A DNA stretch of 64,000 nt from Celeribacter neptunius (GTDB lineage: Bacteria; Pseudomonadota; Alphaproteobacteria; Rhodobacterales; Rhodobacteraceae): positions 1 through 64,000 of the forward strand of contig NZ_FORH01000002.1 in NCBI RefSeq assembly GCF_900113955.1, written 5' to 3'. Shown here piece after piece: positions 52,968 through 60,770 of this stretch. Numbering within the stretch: the first letter of the stretch is position 1; the number at the start of each line of letters is the position of its first letter. Both the position numbers and the translations under genes were made by a program. Below the pieces are notes generated by a model. It did not search any database and had not been told where the DNA came from. It was given only the letters and a program-made list of their open reading frames with translations.

Positions 52968-54764
52968 ATGTCCCTGCGCGACGTACTCTCCCCCTTCACC
53001 GCCTGGAAACATGTGATCGACACCCCGGTCACCATCCAGGACCCGTTCAACCGCGAGGCCGCCGATCGTTACCGGGGCTTTCACCAGAACGACATGGACA
53101 AATGCATCGGCTGCGGCTCTTGCGAAGAGATCTGTCAGAACGACGCCATCGACATGGTGCCGGTCGAGGGCCAGAACGCCGGTCCCGGCGACTCCGGTCT
53201 CCGCCCGATGATCGATTATGGCCGCTGCTGCTGGTGCGCGCTCTGCGTCGATGTCTGCATGACCGGTTCTCTGACCATGTCCAACGAATACACCTGGGTC
53301 GACAGCGACCCCGATGCGTTCAGGTTCATCCCCGGCGTCGATGGCAAGTCCTGGGATCTTGAACCCAAGGGCTATCAGCGCGAGGACACGCGCCGTCTCA
53401 CCGGCACCACCCGCGCGCCGATGGGCGAGATGGAGCCCGAGGCACGGATCGGCAATTTCGACGAGATCGTCGACGGGTTCACCCGCGAACAGGCGGTGAT
53501 CGAGGCCGATCGTTGCGTCGAATGCGGGCTCTGTGTCGCCACCTGCCCGGCGCATATGGACATCCCCGACTATATTTCGAAAGTCCGCGATGGGGATTAT
53601 GAGGGCGGTTTGCAGATCTTGTACGAGACCAACCCGTTCTCGCAGGCCTGTGGCCGGATCTGTACCCACAAATGCGAAACCACCTGCGCCGCGATGCATG
53701 AGGGCGACGCGATTGCCATCCGCTGGCTGAAACGCGACATCACCGACAATGTACCGCGCGAGCGCTATTTCGACCTGATCCAGAAACCGGATGTGCCCGA
53801 AACAGGCCAGAAGATCGCCGTGATCGGTGCCGGTCCCGCCGGCCTCACCACCGCCTATGATCTGGCACGCAAGGGCCACAAGGTCGTGGTCTTCGAAGCC
53901 TTGGACAAGCCCGGCGGCATGATGCGCTACGGCATCCCGGAATACCGCCTGCCCTATGATGTGTTGGACCACGAAATATCGGTGATCGAAAGCATGGGAG
54001 TCGAGATCCGTTGCAACATGCGCGTGGGGCATGAGATCTCCATGCAGCAGCTCGAGAAAGCCTATGACGCCGTGGTGCTCTCCATCGGCTTGCATCAGGG
54101 CCGCTCCACCCGCGTGCCCGGCTCCGAGAAAGCCGAGGCCGCCATCGATCTGTTGCGCCGGATCACCGCCGGCGAAGAGGTTCCGGTGCCCGAACAGGTG
54201 GCGGTGATCGGCGGCGGCAACGTGGCGATGGACATCGCGCGCTCGATGGCGCGTCTGCAGAAGGTGAAATACGACAAGGTCGGCGTCACCATCACGGCGC
54301 TCGAAGAGCTCGACCGCTTCCTCGCCGATGCCGAAGAGATCAAGGAAGCCCAGGAAGAGGGCTGCGTGATCTACCCGGCGCGCGGGCCGCAGGAAATCAC
54401 CCTGGAGGGCGAAAACGTCACCGGTCTGCGCACCTGGAAGGTCAAGGCGATCTTTGACGACGAGGGCCGCTTTGCCCCAAAATATGACGAGGCGGATGAG
54501 ATGGTTCACCCGGCGCAGATGGTCGTCGAGGCCATCGGCCAGATGTCCGATATCTCGCTTCTGGGCGCGGAACTGACCGAGAAGCTCGAATGGAACCGTG
54601 GCCGGATCATGATCGACGCCGATGGTCAGACCTCGGAAGCCTGGCTCTGGGCGGCGGGCGATGTGACCTCCGGTCCGGACGTCATCCATGCGGTTGCCGA
54701 TGGTCACCGCGTGGCGCGTTCGGTGGGCAAAATGCTCGCGACAAAACGGGAGAAACTGCAATGA
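52968..54764 (+). CDS. NuoI-type ferredoxin domain fused to a GltD/NfnB-like FAD oxidoreductase
   Basis: 598 residues. N-terminal NuoI/MbhN-like segment with two [4Fe-4S] motifs: Cys46/49/52/56 and Cys87/90/93/97. Then a GltD-type Fer4_20 region (CVECGLCVATCP from Cys183 and CGRICTHKCETTC), FAD site VIGAGPAGLTTAYDLA (about residue 285) and NAD(P) site VIGGGNVAMDIARSMA (about residue 413). NuoI and MbhN normally lack the flavoprotein part. The fusion would link the membrane complex directly to NAD(P)H, ferredoxin or both. It starts four bases after the nuoD-like stop. Confidence 0.92.
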   Translation: MSLRDVLSPFTAWKHVIDTPVTIQDPFNREAADRYRGFHQNDMDKCIGCGSCEEICQNDAIDMVPVEGQNAGPGDSGLRPMIDYGRCCWCALCVDVCMTGSLTMSNEYTWVDSDPDAFRFIPGVDGKSWDLEPKGYQREDTRRLTGTTRAPMGEMEPEARIGNFDEIVDGFTREQAVIEADRCVECGLCVATCPAHMDIPDYISKVRDGDYEGGLQILYETNPFSQACGRICTHKCETTCAAMHEGDAIAIRWLKRDITDNVPRERYFDLIQKPDVPETGQKIAVIGAGPAGLTTAYDLARKGHKVVVFEALDKPGGMMRYGIPEYRLPYDVLDHEISVIESMGVEIRCNMRVGHEISMQQLEKAYDAVVLSIGLHQGRSTRVPGSEKAEAAIDLLRRITAGEEVPVPEQVAVIGGGNVAMDIARSMARLQKVKYDKVGVTITALEELDRFLADAEEIKEAQEEGCVIYPARGPQEITLEGENVTGLRTWKVKAIFDDEGRFAPKYDEADEMVHPAQMVVEAIGQMSDISLLGAELTEKLEWNRGRIMIDADGQTSEAWLWAAGDVTSGPDVIHAVADGHRVARSVGKMLATKREKLQ

Positions 54765-55255
54765 GCGAAGCGAACAAGGAAAAACTGTCCGGTCTCACCA
54801 GCGTGAAAGAGATCATGGACACGGCGACATCGTTTGAGGTGGTGGCGCGGGATTTCTATCAGGCCCTCGCCCCGAAAGTGTCGAAGAACATCCGCTGGCT
54901 GGTCGATGAACTCGCCGAAGAGGAACAGGGCCATGTCGATCTCTTCACAAAGCTCGCAAATGATCCGAAAGTCTCCGAAGTGATGGCCGAAAAGATCCAG
55001 CGTCCGGTGGCCGACGGCAAATTCTCCGACTGTGTGCAGGTACCGGATCTGGGCGAGAACCCGGACGATCAGACTGTGCTGCAATATGCGCTTCTGCGCG
55101 AAACCGCGGCGATGGAGCAATATACCGAACTGGCCGAAACCGCCCCCGAGGGACCGTTGAAAGAGGCCTTTGTCTTCCTCGCCAATGAGGAGGCCGAGCA
55201 CAAGGAAGAGCTCGAGAAGATCTATTACGAGGTGGTGCATTCCGGTGGCGTGTAA
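54761..55255 (+). CDS. Ferritin-like/rubrerythrin-type protein
   Basis: 164 residues starting MSEANKEKLSG. Four-helix ferritin-like domain with EVVARDFYQAL, ELAEEEQGHVDLF, LRETAAMEQYTELAE and LANEEAEHKEELEKIYYE supplying paired Glu/His ligands for a di-iron site. No rubredoxin domain. It overlaps the flavoprotein gene by four bases, so it belongs to the complex operon. Such proteins often remove peroxide or protect oxygen-sensitive Fe-S enzymes; the electron donor could be the fused flavoprotein. Confidence 0.88.
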   Translation: MSEANKEKLSGLTSVKEIMDTATSFEVVARDFYQALAPKVSKNIRWLVDELAEEEQGHVDLFTKLANDPKVSEVMAEKIQRPVADGKFSDCVQVPDLGENPDDQTVLQYALLRETAAMEQYTELAETAPEGPLKEAFVFLANEEAEHKEELEKIYYEVVHSGGV

Positions 55256-55411
55256 ACGCCATCCTGCCCGCCACCGCAGCTCCGGTTTTGCCAATCGCCC
55301 CAAAGATATGCCACGATGGGGGAGCAACCGGCGGGGGCCGGACGCAGGCATAACGGAGCGCGGCGGCCTTGCCATGTCGCTTCGCGGGCCATGCGCTTGA
55401 CCCCGCCGCAG

Positions 55412-55430
55412 ATACGTATATACATCGTAT
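55412..55430. promoter_or_regulatory. Palindrome upstream of the RHH-ParA pair
   Basis: ATACG-N9-CGTAT is a perfect inverted repeat in an AT-rich island 31 bases before the small gene. The centre (TATATACAT) also resembles a -10 element. Probable autoregulatory operator. Confidence 0.55.
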
Positions 55431-55460
55431 AGGCAATTCAGGGGTGAAACAGGGCGAGAC

Positions 55461-55631
55461 ATGGGCCAGAAAAACAAGAAAGACAGCTCGCTGATCATTC
55501 GGCTGCCCAAGGCGGACCGGGATGATTTTGTTGCGCTCTGCGAAGAGATGGATACCTCTGCCTCGCGCGAGTTGCGCGACCATATCCGCAAATTCCTCAA
55601 GAAGAATGCCAAGAAAGGGTCGTCATCGTGA
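55461..55631 (+). CDS. Small ribbon-helix-helix-like protein
   Basis: 56 residues. A Lys-rich start (MGQKNKKDSS) is followed by LIIRLPKADRDDFVALCEEM and SASRELRDHIRKFLKK, matching the beta-strand plus two helices of ribbon-helix-helix (CopG/ParG/Arc) DNA-binding proteins. Its stop overlaps the GTG start of the ParA-like gene (GTGA), so the two are coupled. The pair resembles a plasmid-type partition module (ATPase plus small DNA-binding partner), and the palindrome at 55412-55430 is a likely binding site. A ribosome site is not strong (AGGGCGAG, six bases upstream). Confidence 0.78.
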   Translation: MGQKNKKDSSLIIRLPKADRDDFVALCEEMDTSASRELRDHIRKFLKKNAKKGSSS

Positions 55632-56257
55632 AAACGCTTCTCGTCGCCAATTCCAAGGGTGGCTCCGGCAAGACGATGACAGCAATCACCCTGGCCGCCG
55701 CATTGAAGGCCGCCGGGTACAAGGTCATGCTGGCCGATGCCGATCCGCAGCAATCTGCGCGCCGCTGGGGCAAGCGCCGCTCAGCCTATGCGCCGCATAT
55801 CCCGACCGCAAACTGGACCAAGACCCCGCGCCCGTCTGTGCCGAGAAAGACCGACTGGCTGGTGATCGACAGCGGCGCTGGCATCGAGGCCGAGGAGGTC
55901 AAGCCCTTTGTCAAAGAGGCGGATTTCCTGATCACCCCGGTGATGGCCTCGATGTTCGACGAGCTGGCGGTCAAGGGCTTCTTCAAGTCACTGCAAGAGC
56001 TCAAACGCATCCGCAAGGACAAGATCGAGATCATGACCATCGGCTCGCGTGTCGATCTCCGGCGCAAGGACGCCAAGCTTCTGGGCGAGTTTCTCGAGGC
56101 CAATGGCCAGGAGCTGGTGACGCTGATCTCGGAACGCGCCGCCTATATCGATCTGGCCCGCGAGGGCCTGTCGATCTTCGATCAAAAACAGGCCAAATAC
56201 AAAGCCATGAAAGAGCAATGGCAGCCGGTGCTGAAACGGCTGGGTGTCAAGCTCTGA
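55628..56257 (+). CDS. ParA/MinD-like ATPase
   Basis: 209 residues from a GTG start. Deviant Walker A KGGSGKTMTA (about residues 10-19), ADADPQQSARRW as Walker A', and DWLVIDSGAG as Walker B. It lacks an N-terminal HTH, so it is of the small ParA/ParF class. These ATPases bind DNA in the ATP state and position plasmids, chromosomes or protein complexes. Here it lies in the chromosome 370 bases after the MBX-like operon, with only a small RHH partner and no ParB. Confidence 0.9.
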   Translation: MKTLLVANSKGGSGKTMTAITLAAALKAAGYKVMLADADPQQSARRWGKRRSAYAPHIPTANWTKTPRPSVPRKTDWLVIDSGAGIEAEEVKPFVKEADFLITPVMASMFDELAVKGFFKSLQELKRIRKDKIEIMTIGSRVDLRRKDAKLLGEFLEANGQELVTLISERAAYIDLAREGLSIFDQKQAKYKAMKEQWQPVLKRLGVKL

Positions 56258-56392
56258 GCGCAGGCACCGCCCTGCCCCCATGGTTTTCGCGCCTGGCCCC
56301 ATGTCAGGGGACTGACAGCCGAAAGGCGATCTGTCACGGATAGGTCATACCGGGCCGCTACAGGACCCGGGACCATCTTCGGAGCACAGATC

Positions 56393-57331
56393 ATGATCCC
56401 ATCCGCCTTCACCGCCCCCGGCCGTTTCTACCGCGGCAATCTGCACACCCATTCCAACCTCTCCGACGGTGGCCTCGAGCCTGCGGAAGTCTGTCGTCGC
56501 TACAAGGCGGAAGGCTATGATTTCATTGCGCTAACCGATCATTTCATCGGCATGTACAAATATCCCCTCGCCGACACCCTGCCGTTTCGCGATGACAGTT
56601 TTACCACAATTCTGGGCGCCGAGCTGCACTCGGGCGCGATGGAGAATGGCGAACTCTGGCATATTCTGGCAGTCGGCCTGCCCGCAGACTTCGCGCCGTC
56701 GCATTCTCCCGCCTTCACCCCGGTCGAGGGACAGGAGAGCGGCCCGGAGATCGCAGAGCGCGCCCGCCAGGCCGGTGCCTTTGTCGCCGTGGCGCATCCG
56801 CAATGGTCGGGCATGAGCCTCAATGACGCCCGCTCGATCGAGGCCGCCCATGCAGTGGAGATCTACAACCACGGCTGTGCCATGGGCTGTGACCGCGCCG
56901 ACGGGGCGTTCTACGCCGATCTGCTGCTCTCGGAGGGCCGCGACTTGACCCTGATTGCCACCGATGACGCACATTTTACCGAACCGGATCATTTCGGCGG
57001 CTGGGTCATGGTGAAATCCGAAGCCCTGACCCCGGAGGCGCTGCTCGAGGCGCTCAAGCGCGGCGATTTCTACAGTTCGCAGGGCCCGGAGTTGCGCCAT
57101 ATCGACGTGACGAAACAAACGGTCACGGTCGCGACCAGCGCGGCCTCCTCCGTCATCGTGCAGGGCCACGGTTCGGCCGCCGTCGCCGTACATGGCGAGA
57201 GCCTGAGCCGCGCCGAAGTGCCGCTCATGCGGTTTTACAACAGCCCATGGTTGCGGGTGACGGTGATCGACCGGGCCGGAAAGCGCGCCTGGTCGAACCC
57301 GATGCCGAACCCCGGCTACGCGGGCACTTAG
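56393..57331 (+). CDS. PHP domain phosphoesterase-like protein
   Basis: 312 residues. Polymerase-and-histidinol-phosphatase domain: YRGNLHTHSNLSDGGLEP (first metal motif), YDFIALTDHF, GAELHSG, VAVAHPQWSG and LIATDDAHF. Metal-dependent phosphoesterase of unknown substrate. The C-terminal 90 residues form an added beta domain seen in stand-alone PHP proteins. GGAG lies eight bases before the ATG. Monocistronic, convergent with the RidA gene. Confidence 0.88.
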   Translation: MIPSAFTAPGRFYRGNLHTHSNLSDGGLEPAEVCRRYKAEGYDFIALTDHFIGMYKYPLADTLPFRDDSFTTILGAELHSGAMENGELWHILAVGLPADFAPSHSPAFTPVEGQESGPEIAERARQAGAFVAVAHPQWSGMSLNDARSIEAAHAVEIYNHGCAMGCDRADGAFYADLLLSEGRDLTLIATDDAHFTEPDHFGGWVMVKSEALTPEALLEALKRGDFYSSQGPELRHIDVTKQTVTVATSAASSVIVQGHGSAAVAVHGESLSRAEVPLMRFYNSPWLRVTVIDRAGKRAWSNPMPNPGYAGT

Positions 57332-57381
57332 AGCCGACGAAAAAGGCCGCACCTCCTGTTCACTCGGGTCCTACCGCGCGC

Positions 57382-57777
57382 TCAGGCCGGCGCCACCGCC
57401 GTCACCTCGACCTCGACCTTGAACTCTTCGCGGGTAAACCCCGTGACGATCAGAAGCGTCGAGGCGGGTTTGACCGCCACCTCGGCGAGCCAGGCATCGC
57501 GCACCGCCATATAGATCGGGAAATCCTCGCGCCTCGTGACAAAGCCCGAGACGCGGATCACGCTGTCGCGGGTAACCCCGGCCTCGCGCAAAATCGCGTC
57601 GATATTGGCGAAACACTGTTCCGCCTGTTCCCTGACCCCCGGGGCGCAGCTGCCATCGGCGGCCAGCCCCAATTGCCCGGAGGTGACGATGACCCGCCCG
57701 GCCGGTGCGGAGGCAATCCCATGATTATAGGCGCCGAAAGGGGCGGCAATCGTGGTCGGGGTGAGAGGTTTGTGCAT
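57382..57777 (-). CDS. RidA/YjgF family protein
   Basis: 131 residues starting MHKPLTPTTI. RidA fold: VTSGQLGLAADG, IDAILREAGVTRDSVIRVSGFV and the C-terminal VEVEVTAVAPA. The RidA position that binds the carboxylate (an Arg before the final strand) is not obvious here, so it may belong to an Rid subgroup with another substrate. RidA proteins hydrolyse enamine/imine intermediates; RutC of the uracil Rut pathway is a relative. It is divergent from the importer/deaminase operon, which suggests a shared catabolic role. Confidence 0.86.
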   Translation of the reverse strand: MHKPLTPTTIAAPFGAYNHGIASAPAGRVIVTSGQLGLAADGSCAPGVREQAEQCFANIDAILREAGVTRDSVIRVSGFVTRREDFPIYMAVRDAWLAEVAVKPASTLLIVTGFTREEFKVEVEVTAVAPA

Positions 57778-57892
57778 GGGCAGCTCCGGTGCGAGATTCG
57801 TATTGCGTCGCACCGGTGATGCCATTTCCATGACCCGAGCGCCGCAATTGTGTACAATCTCGCATCCGATCCCGTCGCCCCCTGCATTAAAT

Positions 57893-57908
57893 TTGACCAT
57901 GCGGCCAG
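57893..57908. promoter_or_regulatory. RutR-like half-site upstream of the second importer
   Basis: TTGACCA-TG-CGGCCAG: the left half is a perfect RutR half-site, the right half has three mismatches. It lies between the divergent RidA and importer genes, 120 bases before the importer start. Chance occurrence is possible. Confidence 0.35.
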
Positions 57909-57910
57909 AA

Positions 57911-57933
57911 ATTTGCCTGCAATTACGGCAAAT
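57911..57933. promoter_or_regulatory. Inverted repeat upstream of the second importer
   Basis: ATTTGCC (57911-57917) and GGCAAAT (57927-57933), perfect 7-9-7 symmetry, directly beside the RutR-like half-site. Candidate operator of the operon. Confidence 0.5.
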
Positions 57934-58027
57934 GCGAATTACGCGCAAAATCACGCAACTCCGCCTGTGCCTGCCCCGATGACGCTCGCTAACGTGGGTT
58001 TCGGAATTTCACCCACGGAGAGTTTAC

Positions 58028-59023
58028 ATGACTTTGAAACGCGTTCTCGCGGGGCTTGCCCTTGCCGCGACCACATCCACCGCCGCGCTTGCGGCCGACC
58101 TCACGCCGGTCGCATTCGGCACCAACTGGCTGGCCCAGGCCGAGCACGGCGGCTATTACCAAGCCGTGGCCGATGGCACCTATGCCGCCTGTGGCCTCGA
58201 CGTGACGATCCAGCCGGGCGGCCCGCAGGTGAACAACCGCGCGCTGATGCTCGCCGACAAGATCCAGTTCCACATGGGGGGCGATCTGCTTCAGGCGTTC
58301 AACGCCGCCAAGGAAGGCATCCCGGTCGTCGCCGTCGCCGCCACCTTCCAGAAACACCCGCAGGTGATCATCGCCCATCCGGGCGTGGCCGAGACCTTCG
58401 AAGATCTGAAAAAGACCACGCTTCTGATCGGCGACAACGGTTTTGCCTCCTATTACCAGTGGATGATCGCCGCCTATGGCTTTACCGCCGAGCAGCGCGA
58501 ACCCTACACGTTCAACCCGGCGCCCTTCCTGGCCGATGAGATGAAGTCGATGCAGGGCTACCTGTCGTCCGAACCCTATGTGATCGAGAAAGAGGGCGGC
58601 TTCACCCCCGATATCTTCCTGATCGCGGACGCCGGTTACTCCACCTATGCGACCACGATCGAGACCATGCAGAAGACCATCGACGAGAACCCCGAAGCGG
58701 TGAAATGCTTTGTCGATGGCTCCGCGATCGGCTGGTACAATTATCTCTACAACGACAACTCTGCCGCCAATGAGATGATCATGTCCGACAACCCGGACAT
58801 GACCCAGGACAAGATCGATTTCGCCATCGAGAAAATGAAATCCGAAGGCATCGTCGACAGCGGCGACGCGCTCGAACTGGGCATCGGCGCGATGACCGAC
58901 GAGAAGATCAAGGATTTCTACGACAAGATGGTCGATGCCGGCGTGATCGAAGCGGGGCTGGATTATTCCGCCGCCTACACGCTCGACTTCACCAACGGCA
59001 AAGTCGGTATGGACCTGAAATAA
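58028..59023 (+). CDS. ABC transporter substrate-binding protein, NMT1/THI5-like
   Basis: 331 residues with a Sec signal peptide (cleavage after TAALA, about residue 21). NMT1-like: FGTNWLAQAEHGGYYQAVADGTY and IQPGGPQVNNRALML. Two Cys (TYAACG and AVKCF) are present in the mature protein. First gene of an importer operon followed by a cytosine-deaminase-like enzyme, so the ligand is probably a small N-heterocycle. It is clearly diverged from the 2932-3915 protein. Confidence 0.9.
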   Translation: MTLKRVLAGLALAATTSTAALAADLTPVAFGTNWLAQAEHGGYYQAVADGTYAACGLDVTIQPGGPQVNNRALMLADKIQFHMGGDLLQAFNAAKEGIPVVAVAATFQKHPQVIIAHPGVAETFEDLKKTTLLIGDNGFASYYQWMIAAYGFTAEQREPYTFNPAPFLADEMKSMQGYLSSEPYVIEKEGGFTPDIFLIADAGYSTYATTIETMQKTIDENPEAVKCFVDGSAIGWYNYLYNDNSAANEMIMSDNPDMTQDKIDFAIEKMKSEGIVDSGDALELGIGAMTDEKIKDFYDKMVDAGVIEAGLDYSAAYTLDFTNGKVGMDLK

Positions 59024-59044
59024 GCTCCTGATCCCAAAGACCTC

Positions 59045-59068
59045 GCGGGGGCGGTGCGCCGCCCCCGC
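59045..59068. other. Strong intercistronic hairpin after the binding-protein gene
   Basis: GCGGGGGCGG (59045-59054) and CCGCCCCCGC (59059-59068) are perfect complements around a TGCG loop, 22 bases after the stop codon. No T-run follows, so it probably protects the upstream mRNA or weakens read-through, giving excess binding protein over the ATPase and permease. Confidence 0.75.
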
Positions 59069-59092
59069 AGCTCTCGATTTCGAAAGACGCAC

Positions 59093-59899
59093 ATGACCCT
59101 CCCCCCTTCCATCCCCCCCATGGGCCAGCGCGAAAAGCTGTTGGAGATGTCCAATGTGGACAAGGTCTTCAACGGCAATGTCGTTGCGCTCAAGGATATG
59201 AACCTGACCGTCAACCAGGGCGATTTCATCTCGCTTCTGGGCCCCTCCGGCTGTGGCAAATCCACCGCTCTGCGGCTGATCTCCGGGCTGATGCGCCCGA
59301 CCTCTGGACAGATCGCCTGGGAAGGCGGGATGAAGACCGGGGATTTGGGCGTGGTGTTTCAGGAACCCACGCTGATGCCCTGGGCGACGGTGGAACAGAA
59401 TGTCTGGCTGCCCTTCCGGCTGCGCGGCAAATCGATCCGCGACGTGCAGGACGAAATCATGTGGGCCTTGAAGATGGTCGGACTCGAGAAGTTTCAGAAA
59501 AGCTACCCGCGCGAGCTTTCCGGCGGCATGAAGATGCGGGTCTCCATTGCTCGCTCGCTGGTGACCGAACCGCGGCTGATCCTGATGGACGAACCTTTCG
59601 CGGCCCTCGACGAGATCACCCGACACAAGCTGAACAACGATCTGCTGGAGCTGCGCGACAAGCTGAAATGCACGGTGATCTTCGTCACCCATTCGGTGTT
59701 CGAGAGCGTGTTCCTGTCGGACCGTATCGTGGTCATGGCGGCGCGCCCCGGACGGGTGTCGTCGGAAGTCACGGTGGATGCGCCCTACCCGCGCACCGAA
59801 GAGTTCCGCACCTCTGCGGACTATGCGGAACTGTGCCGCAAGGCCTCCGACGCGCTGCATGGCGCGATGAACGAACATGGCGCGAGGGCTTCCGCATGA
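59093..59899 (+). CDS. ABC transporter ATP-binding protein
   Basis: 268 residues. Walker [10 protein letters not shown] (about residues 54-62), Q-loop [14 protein letters not shown], signature [15 protein letters not shown], Walker [14 protein letters not shown], switch VTHSVFES. SsuB/TauB-type partner of NMT1 binding proteins. Start at ATG 59093; the ribosome site is weak, and ATG 59123 is an alternative. The stop overlaps the permease start. Confidence 0.92.
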   Translation: MTLPPSIPPMGQREKLLEMSNVDKVFNGNVVALKDMNLTVNQGDFISLLGPSGCGKSTALRLISGLMRPTSGQIAWEGGMKTGDLGVVFQEPTLMPWATVEQNVWLPFRLRGKSIRDVQDEIMWALKMVGLEKFQKSYPRELSGGMKMRVSIARSLVTEPRLILMDEPFAALDEITRHKLNNDLLELRDKLKCTVIFVTHSVFESVFLSDRIVVMAARPGRVSSEVTVDAPYPRTEEFRTSADYAELCRKASDALHGAMNEHGARASA

Positions 59900-60762
59900 G
59901 CACGACCGATATGAATGCCGCCTCTTCCACCGCCCCCGTGGTCGACGAAGAGGAACTCCGCTACGCCCGCGCCCAGAAGCGCGAGAAGATCGGCAAATGG
60001 CTGCTGCCCATTCTGGTGATCTCGCTGGCGATTTTCCTGTGGGACCGCGTCGTCGTGTGGAATGAGATCCCGCATTACATCCTGCCCGGCCCGGGTCTCG
60101 TGGTGAAAACCCTCATTCAGGACTGGGGCATGTTGTCCTCGGCGCTCTGGGTGACGGTGAAAATCACCCTGGCCGCGCTCTCGGTCGCGGTGATCGGCGG
60201 GGTGGGCCTCGCGATCCTGTTCACCCAGTCGCGCTATTTCGAGATGTCCTTCTACCCGTTCGCGGTGATCCTGCAGGTGACGCCTGTGGTCTCGATCGCG
60301 CCCTTGATCTTCATCTATGTCGACAGCCGTCTGGCGGGGCTTTTGCTCTGTGCCTGGATCGTGGCCTTCTTCCCGATCCTGTCGAACACCACCTTGGGCC
60401 TCAATTCGACCGATCATAACCTGCGCGATCTCTACAAGATCTACGGTGCCACCCGCTGGCAACGCCTGCGCTACCTGCAACTGCCGACGGCGCTGCCCTA
60501 TTTCCTCGGGGGCCTGCGCATCGCCGGCGGGTTGTCTCTGATCGGCGCCGTGGTGGCGGAATATGTCGCCGGCACCGGCGGTATCGGATCAGGTCTGGCG
60601 TTTCGCATTCTCGAGGCCGGATATCGCCTCAACATCCCGCGCATGTTCGCGGCCCTTCTCCTCATCGCCGCCACCGGGGTGGTGATCTTTACAGCAGCCT
60701 CGCTCTTGAGCCATGCGCTTTTGCACAAATGGCATGAGAGCGCCATTAAACGGGAAAATTAA
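59896..60762 (+). CDS. ABC transporter permease
   Basis: 288 residues. A charged N-terminus of about 30 residues precedes six helices. EAA loop: [20 protein letters not shown] then [13 protein letters not shown]. Only one permease gene is present, so a homodimer is expected, unlike the two-permease system at 4-5.6 kb. Four-base overlap with the ATPase gene. Confidence 0.9.
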   Translation: MSTTDMNAASSTAPVVDEEELRYARAQKREKIGKWLLPILVISLAIFLWDRVVVWNEIPHYILPGPGLVVKTLIQDWGMLSSALWVTVKITLAALSVAVIGGVGLAILFTQSRYFEMSFYPFAVILQVTPVVSIAPLIFIYVDSRLAGLLLCAWIVAFFPILSNTTLGLNSTDHNLRDLYKIYGATRWQRLRYLQLPTALPYFLGGLRIAGGLSLIGAVVAEYVAGTGGIGSGLAFRILEAGYRLNIPRMFAALLLIAATGVVIFTAASLLSHALLHKWHESAIKREN

Positions 60763-60770
60763 GGACTTAC

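Noticed and set aside
52833-54761. 642-codon open frame antisense to the NuoI-flavoprotein gene
   Set aside because: Same reason; His/Gly-rich nonsense composition and no start context.
43967-54764. Standard NADH:quinone oxidoreductase (complex I) operon
   Set aside because: NuoE, F, G, A and J are absent, Mrp subunits are present, the large subunit keeps a hydrogenase-type CxxC, and the NuoI-like part is fused to a GltD-type flavoprotein.
57989-59878. 629-codon open frame antisense to the second importer
   Set aside because: Crosses two well-defined ABC genes and their hairpin; no homology features.
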